Source: Dyadobacter pollutisoli (lineage in GTDB: Bacteria > Bacteroidota > Bacteroidia > Cytophagales > Spirosomataceae). Taken from it: a DNA stretch of 64,000 nucleotides. The stretch covers positions 5,916,001 to 5,980,000 of the forward strand of contig NZ_CP112998.1 in NCBI RefSeq assembly GCF_026625565.1, given 5' to 3'. Shown in pieces: positions 61,102-64,000 of the stretch. The notes below the pieces were generated by a model that made no database searches, was not told where the DNA came from, and worked only from the letters and a program-made list of their open reading frames with translations. Positions within the stretch are counted from its first letter, which is position 1. Each line of letters starts with the position of its first letter. The position numbers and the translations under genes are program-made.

Positions 61102-61971
61102 TTATTTAAAAGAAAATAATCCTTCGAGATACTTCCTGTTTTGCTGGTAGCATTCAATGATATCGGCACCTTTCGGCGTGGCTCCTTCGATCTGCATCCA
61201 GCCCCGGTAGTCAATGTCTTTCACCATTTTAGCGATTTTGGGCCAGTCTAGCGTGCCTTCTCCCAGGCGTTGGCCATTTTCTTTTATGTGGAGTTCACAG
61301 ATCAGATCTTTACCGATCATCGGCACTTCTTTGAAAACATCATTGCCGGCATCAGCAGCATTGCGGAAATCGTAATATACTTTCACAGCTTTGGAACCCA
61401 CACTTTGAATGATGTCTAAATGCTCCTGAGCCGTGAGGTAAGACTCTATCCCCAGTGTTATGCCTTGTTTTTCGGCGTGAGGCGCTACTTTTTTTAGTCG
61501 TGCTATTACTGCTTTTTTGCCTTTTTCATCATTCCGCAGATCTCCATCAGAAAAGAAAGCCAGCAAAATCACCTTGACATTCAATGTCTTGGCAGCATCC
61601 ACACTATTCCAGACCCATTCTTCGGTCTTGGGCTCTGATTTATAAGGAACGCGATTGAGTTCTCCGATCGCCAGGCTGGAAACTTTTATGCCTGTACGCG
61701 CGGACGCATCTTGGATGGATTGTAATGTAGCGGGAACAGATAGACCGGCATGATTTTGGCCGGAATTGTAACTTACCTGAATGCCTTGCAGGCCTATTTG
61801 CTTGGCACGATCGAATGCTTCGGGATTAAGGCTTTTACCGACTGACCAGTCGCAGGCGCCCAATTGCAGCTTGGGAGCGGGCTTGAAAAGCAAACCGGAA
61901 GATGAGGCAGCCGCAAACAGGGCTGACTTTTTGATCATCTCCCGACGATTAATCGCCAGGCTGTCGTTCAT
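61102..61971 (-). CDS. Exported sugar phosphate isomerase/epimerase-like TIM-barrel protein
   Basis: 289 residues with a Tat-type N-terminus (INRREMIKKSALFAAASSSG; Arg9-Arg10). The TIM-barrel features are LGACDWSVGKSLNPEAFDRAKQIGLQGIQVSYN, LGIESYLTAQEHLDII, VKVYYDFRNAADAGND, ICELHIKENGQRLGEGTLDWPKIA and GWMQIEGATP, with family Glu, Asp and His metal ligands. It is paired with the PVC dehydrogenase downstream, consistent with a 3-keto-sugar or keto-aldose processing route, but the substrate is unknown. Confidence 0.87.
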   Translation of the reverse strand: MNDSLAINRREMIKKSALFAAASSSGLLFKPAPKLQLGACDWSVGKSLNPEAFDRAKQIGLQGIQVSYNSGQNHAGLSVPATLQSIQDASARTGIKVSSLAIGELNRVPYKSEPKTEEWVWNSVDAAKTLNVKVILLAFFSDGDLRNDEKGKKAVIARLKKVAPHAEKQGITLGIESYLTAQEHLDIIQSVGSKAVKVYYDFRNAADAGNDVFKEVPMIGKDLICELHIKENGQRLGEGTLDWPKIAKMVKDIDYRGWMQIEGATPKGADIIECYQQNRKYLEGLFSFK

Positions 61972-62052
61972 GATTTACGGAGTTTAGGATCTGCTGTTTA
62001 CTCTTTAAATATGTAAACAAAAAGATTCTACTTATCCGCAAATCCGTAGTCA

Positions 62053-62412
62053 TCACTTGCTAAATGCATCTTCAATGTGACGGATCTCTGTCTGCCCATT
62101 GGTGAAGATCAAAATAGAAACAATGTCGAACCGGACGTCGAAATGCCAGTCTTTGTCATAAATGTAATTTTCGGCCGCCCGCATGACCAGCCCGGCTTTG
62201 GTTGCATTGACAAATTCCTCGGGCATTCCATACTGAATTCCGCTCCTGGTTTTCACCTCAACGAAAATCATCATTTTACCTTTTTTGACGATCAGGTCAA
62301 TTTCGGCATGCCGGTACCGGTAATTTTTTTCTATTATTTCAAATCCATTTTGGATCAAAAAGGCCGCAGCCTGCGCCTCTCCCCAATTTCCAGTATCATT
62401 GTGTGTAGCCAT
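62053..62412 (-). CDS. YraN family protein (UPF0102)
   Basis: 119 residues. NWGEAQAAAFLIQNGFEIIEKNYRYRHAEIDLIVKKGKMMIFVEVKTRSG shows the PD-(D/E)xK-type arrangement (Glu, Asp, ExK) of the YraN family, suggesting nucleic-acid binding or nuclease activity that has not been firmly shown. Length is typical. It ends just upstream of the epimerase gene in the same direction, with an 81-bp gap. Confidence 0.92.
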   Translation of the reverse strand: MATHNDTGNWGEAQAAAFLIQNGFEIIEKNYRYRHAEIDLIVKKGKMMIFVEVKTRSGIQYGMPEEFVNATKAGLVMRAAENYIYDKDWHFDVRFDIVSILIFTNGQTEIRHIEDAFSK

Positions 62413-62444
62413 TCGAACATTTTTTGAAGTCTAGGGAAGTTCTT

Positions 62445-62648
62445 TCAATAACTGAAAATTGCTTCTGCATCCCGGGCTTGTAGTGATCCCTTTTTAATCT
62501 GATGCATTTCCCCGACTGCTTCCTTCACATCATCCGGTACTTTGGCCTGATACGGCGAGAGAGGTTTTGTTTTAACAAATGGAAGTCTTTGGAGAAGCCC
62601 CATTACGAAGGCTGCTTTATTGTCCTGAATATCCAGTATTACTTTCAT
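62445..62648 (-). CDS. Antitoxin-like small protein, no toxin adjacent
   Basis: 67 residues, MKVILDIQDNKAAFVMGLLQRLPFVKTKPLSP followed by a helical tail. The opening resembles small antitoxins that accompany RelE/ParE-type toxins in Bacteroidota. In this window it is followed by yraN and not by a toxin gene, so it appears to be an orphan. Function inferred from resemblance only. Confidence 0.55.
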   Translation of the reverse strand: MKVILDIQDNKAAFVMGLLQRLPFVKTKPLSPYQAKVPDDVKEAVGEMHQIKKGSLQARDAEAIFSY

Positions 62649-62817
62649 GATTTTCTATCTGAATTAGTTGAAGAGAACATTTCAGTCATTAATTCGTGTT
62701 ATCCTTGTGGGAAGCCTTAAACTTGCCTGTTAAAAAGGTTACAGAATTGCGTGACTGAATTTTCTACGGATAATCATTAGACGTAAGTTGTCTGGAAAAG
62801 TCTCTAAATTTTTTATC

Positions 62818-62835
62818 AAACGTAAAAATACGTTT
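62818..62835. promoter_or_regulatory. Palindrome upstream of lipB
   Basis: AAACGTA-AAAA-TACGTTT, 16 bp before the lipB ATG and directly before TACATTTC, a near-match to TAnnTTTG. It could be an operator or a 5' hairpin. Confidence 0.35.
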
Positions 62836-62850
62836 ACATTTCAAACATAA

Positions 62851-63564
62851 ATGAATACCCTCATCAATAAACAGGTGCAATTCCAGGATCTGGGACTGAT
62901 TGATTATCAGGAGGCTTGGGACTATCAGGAGAAGATTTTTGCTGAGACGCTTTCCATTAAAACCGGTAACCGCGGCCTTGATCCCGAAGATCAAAAGCTG
63001 ACGCCCAATTTTTTGATTTTTTGTCAACACCCACACGTTTATACTTTGGGAAAAAGCGGAAAACCGGATCATTTGCTTCTGGCGGAGGAAGATCTCCCGG
63101 AAAAACAGGCCAAATATTATAAAATCAACCGCGGCGGCGACATTACCTACCACGGCCCGGGCCAGATCGTCGGCTATCCGATACTGGATCTTGATAACTT
63201 CTTTACGGATATTCATTTGTATATGCGGACGCTGGAAGAAGCGATCATTCTCACACTGGCGGACTATGGCATGGACGCGGGACGAATCAAAGGCTTGACC
63301 GGCGTGTGGCTTGATTATGAAGCGCAGATCAATCCGAGAAAAATCTGTGCATTAGGCGTAAAAGCCAGCCGCTGGGTTACCATGCATGGTTTTGCGTTGA
63401 ATGTAAACACGGACCTTACCTATTTTGGTAACATTGTTCCATGCGGAATTGAGGATAAAGCGGTAACATCCATGTGGAAGGAAGCCGGCCATGAGTTGGA
63501 TATTCAGGAAGTTTCGGATAAATTAAAGTATCATTTGGCAGCGTTGTTCCAAATGGAATTGTAA
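62851..63564 (+). CDS. lipB: Lipoyl(octanoyl) transferase
   Basis: 237-residue enzyme that moves octanoate from acyl carrier protein to lipoyl domains. INRGGDITYHGPGQIVGYPILDL and the active-site segment ALGVKASRWVTMHGFALNV with the catalytic lysine are present; the catalytic cysteine lies in NIVPCGIEDKAVTSM. Length is normal. The next gene follows after 13 bp and may be co-transcribed. Confidence 0.95.
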   Translation: MNTLINKQVQFQDLGLIDYQEAWDYQEKIFAETLSIKTGNRGLDPEDQKLTPNFLIFCQHPHVYTLGKSGKPDHLLLAEEDLPEKQAKYYKINRGGDITYHGPGQIVGYPILDLDNFFTDIHLYMRTLEEAIILTLADYGMDAGRIKGLTGVWLDYEAQINPRKICALGVKASRWVTMHGFALNVNTDLTYFGNIVPCGIEDKAVTSMWKEAGHELDIQEVSDKLKYHLAALFQMEL

Positions 63565-63577
63565 GTAGTAAAATTCA

Positions 63578-63991
63578 ATGAAAAAGGATATCATATTTCA
63601 CCCCGTGAAGGGGATACAGGTTGCGATTGTACGAAGTAACAATGAGCCGGACAGTGAGGAATGGAATGTAATCGTCATCAACCGGAATGATGAACCGATC
63701 ACCAATGTGTTTGTAACGTCTAAAGGATATAGTAACAGCGAGTCAGGGACTAATTCTGAGCAGCGGACTTCTACATTAAGGCACTTTTTTGCAGAGGTCA
63801 GCCCGGGCGGGCATGCGGTGGTAGAACCGATCATGCCGGACGTTTTTCACCTTAATAATGAATTCTGGGTAAGCTATTTCATTGGAAACCAGATATACGA
63901 TAAAAAGTTTATCTTCGTGCCAGACAGTATCATAGAGGCTCATCTGACCCATATTGAACCGCTGGGGTTGAAGGGGGTTTTGCATGAATGA
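63578..63991 (+). CDS. Conserved hypothetical protein
   Basis: 137-residue acidic soluble protein, predicted beta-rich (WNVIVINRNDEPITNVFVTSKGY, HFFAEVSPGGHAVVEPI, FHLNNEFWVSYFIGNQIYDKKFIFVPDSI). There is no signal peptide, membrane helix or recognised catalytic motif. It follows lipB closely. The overall look is of a small Ig-like/beta-sandwich cytoplasmic protein; I do not recognise the family. Confidence 0.65.
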   Translation: MKKDIIFHPVKGIQVAIVRSNNEPDSEEWNVIVINRNDEPITNVFVTSKGYSNSESGTNSEQRTSTLRHFFAEVSPGGHAVVEPIMPDVFHLNNEFWVSYFIGNQIYDKKFIFVPDSIIEAHLTHIEPLGLKGVLHE

Positions 63992-64000
63992 CAAGGCTAG

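Overview
The window comes from a Bacteroidota chromosome, most likely a Cytophagales/Spirosomaceae-type organism such as Dyadobacter. The genus is inferred; the phylum is well supported. Supporting features are a SusC/SusD pair with an ECF sigma factor and FecR anti-sigma factor, a type IX secretion cargo protein next to a PorP/SprF-like protein, the gliding lipoprotein GldJ, many outer-membrane barrels and lipoproteins, and promoters with the Bacteroidota -7 motif TAnnTTTG. No rRNA, tRNA, CRISPR array, integrase or transposase was seen. No gene-free stretch exceeds 300 bp.

Layout. 1-9.2 kb: the end of a glycosyltransferase gene, a small envelope operon (LVIVD-repeat lipoprotein, barrel, lipocalin-like protein), a serpin lipoprotein, an ECF sigma factor with a combined anti-sigma/outer-membrane-barrel protein, fRMsr and PurU. 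9.2-26.2 kb: a large minus-strand branched-chain amino acid supercluster. Its parts are ilvD-ilvB-ilvN-ilvC, ilvA between two AraC regulators, and leuC-leuD-cimA-leuB-leuA. It is interrupted by an SDR/lipocalin pair on the plus strand, a YoeB-type toxin-antitoxin module, and a four-helix-bundle (23S IVS-type) gene between leuC and leuD. 26.3-43.3 kb: mostly housekeeping genes (murQ, ruvB, a mutT-type Nudix gene, pyrC, comF, mfd, pnuC, gldJ) plus the T9SS cargo/PorP pair and a barstar-like protein. 43.3-62 kb: a carbohydrate-type locus joining SusCD and its sigma/anti-sigma pair to planctomycete-type c-cytochrome proteins (PSD1/DUF1553, DUF1501, DUF2231-cytochrome-LRR, PVC-type dehydrogenase-cytochrome), two TIM-barrel sugar isomerases and an L-rhamnose mutarotase, with no glycoside hydrolase. 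62-64 kb: YraN, an orphan antitoxin-like protein, LipB and an unknown protein.

Two classes of feature are not visible at ordinary gene-calling thresholds. First, ilvD and leuA each have a complete ribosome-mediated attenuator. The ilvD leader peptide (17 aa) has 8 Ile/Leu/Val residues and the leuA leader peptide (16 aa) has 6 Leu and 2 Ile; each is followed by an intrinsic terminator with a possible antiterminator pairing. This suits the enzymes: LeuA here lacks the C-terminal allosteric domain, whereas the second synthase in the operon has it and keeps the pyruvate-pocket residues of Leptospira citramalate synthase, so it is called CimA. Isoleucine could therefore be made by both the threonine (IlvA) and the citramalate (CimA) routes. 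Second, several repeat families sit exactly at gene ends: 7-bp GGCTGTC arrays in opposite orientations around the four-helix-bundle gene and leuD; a 10-bp-phased GTCA array running through the end of pnuC; a 14-bp GTGACCCRGTCA array running through the end of mfd; and a GC-rich array closed by two REP-like hairpins between the PSD1 and DUF1501 genes.
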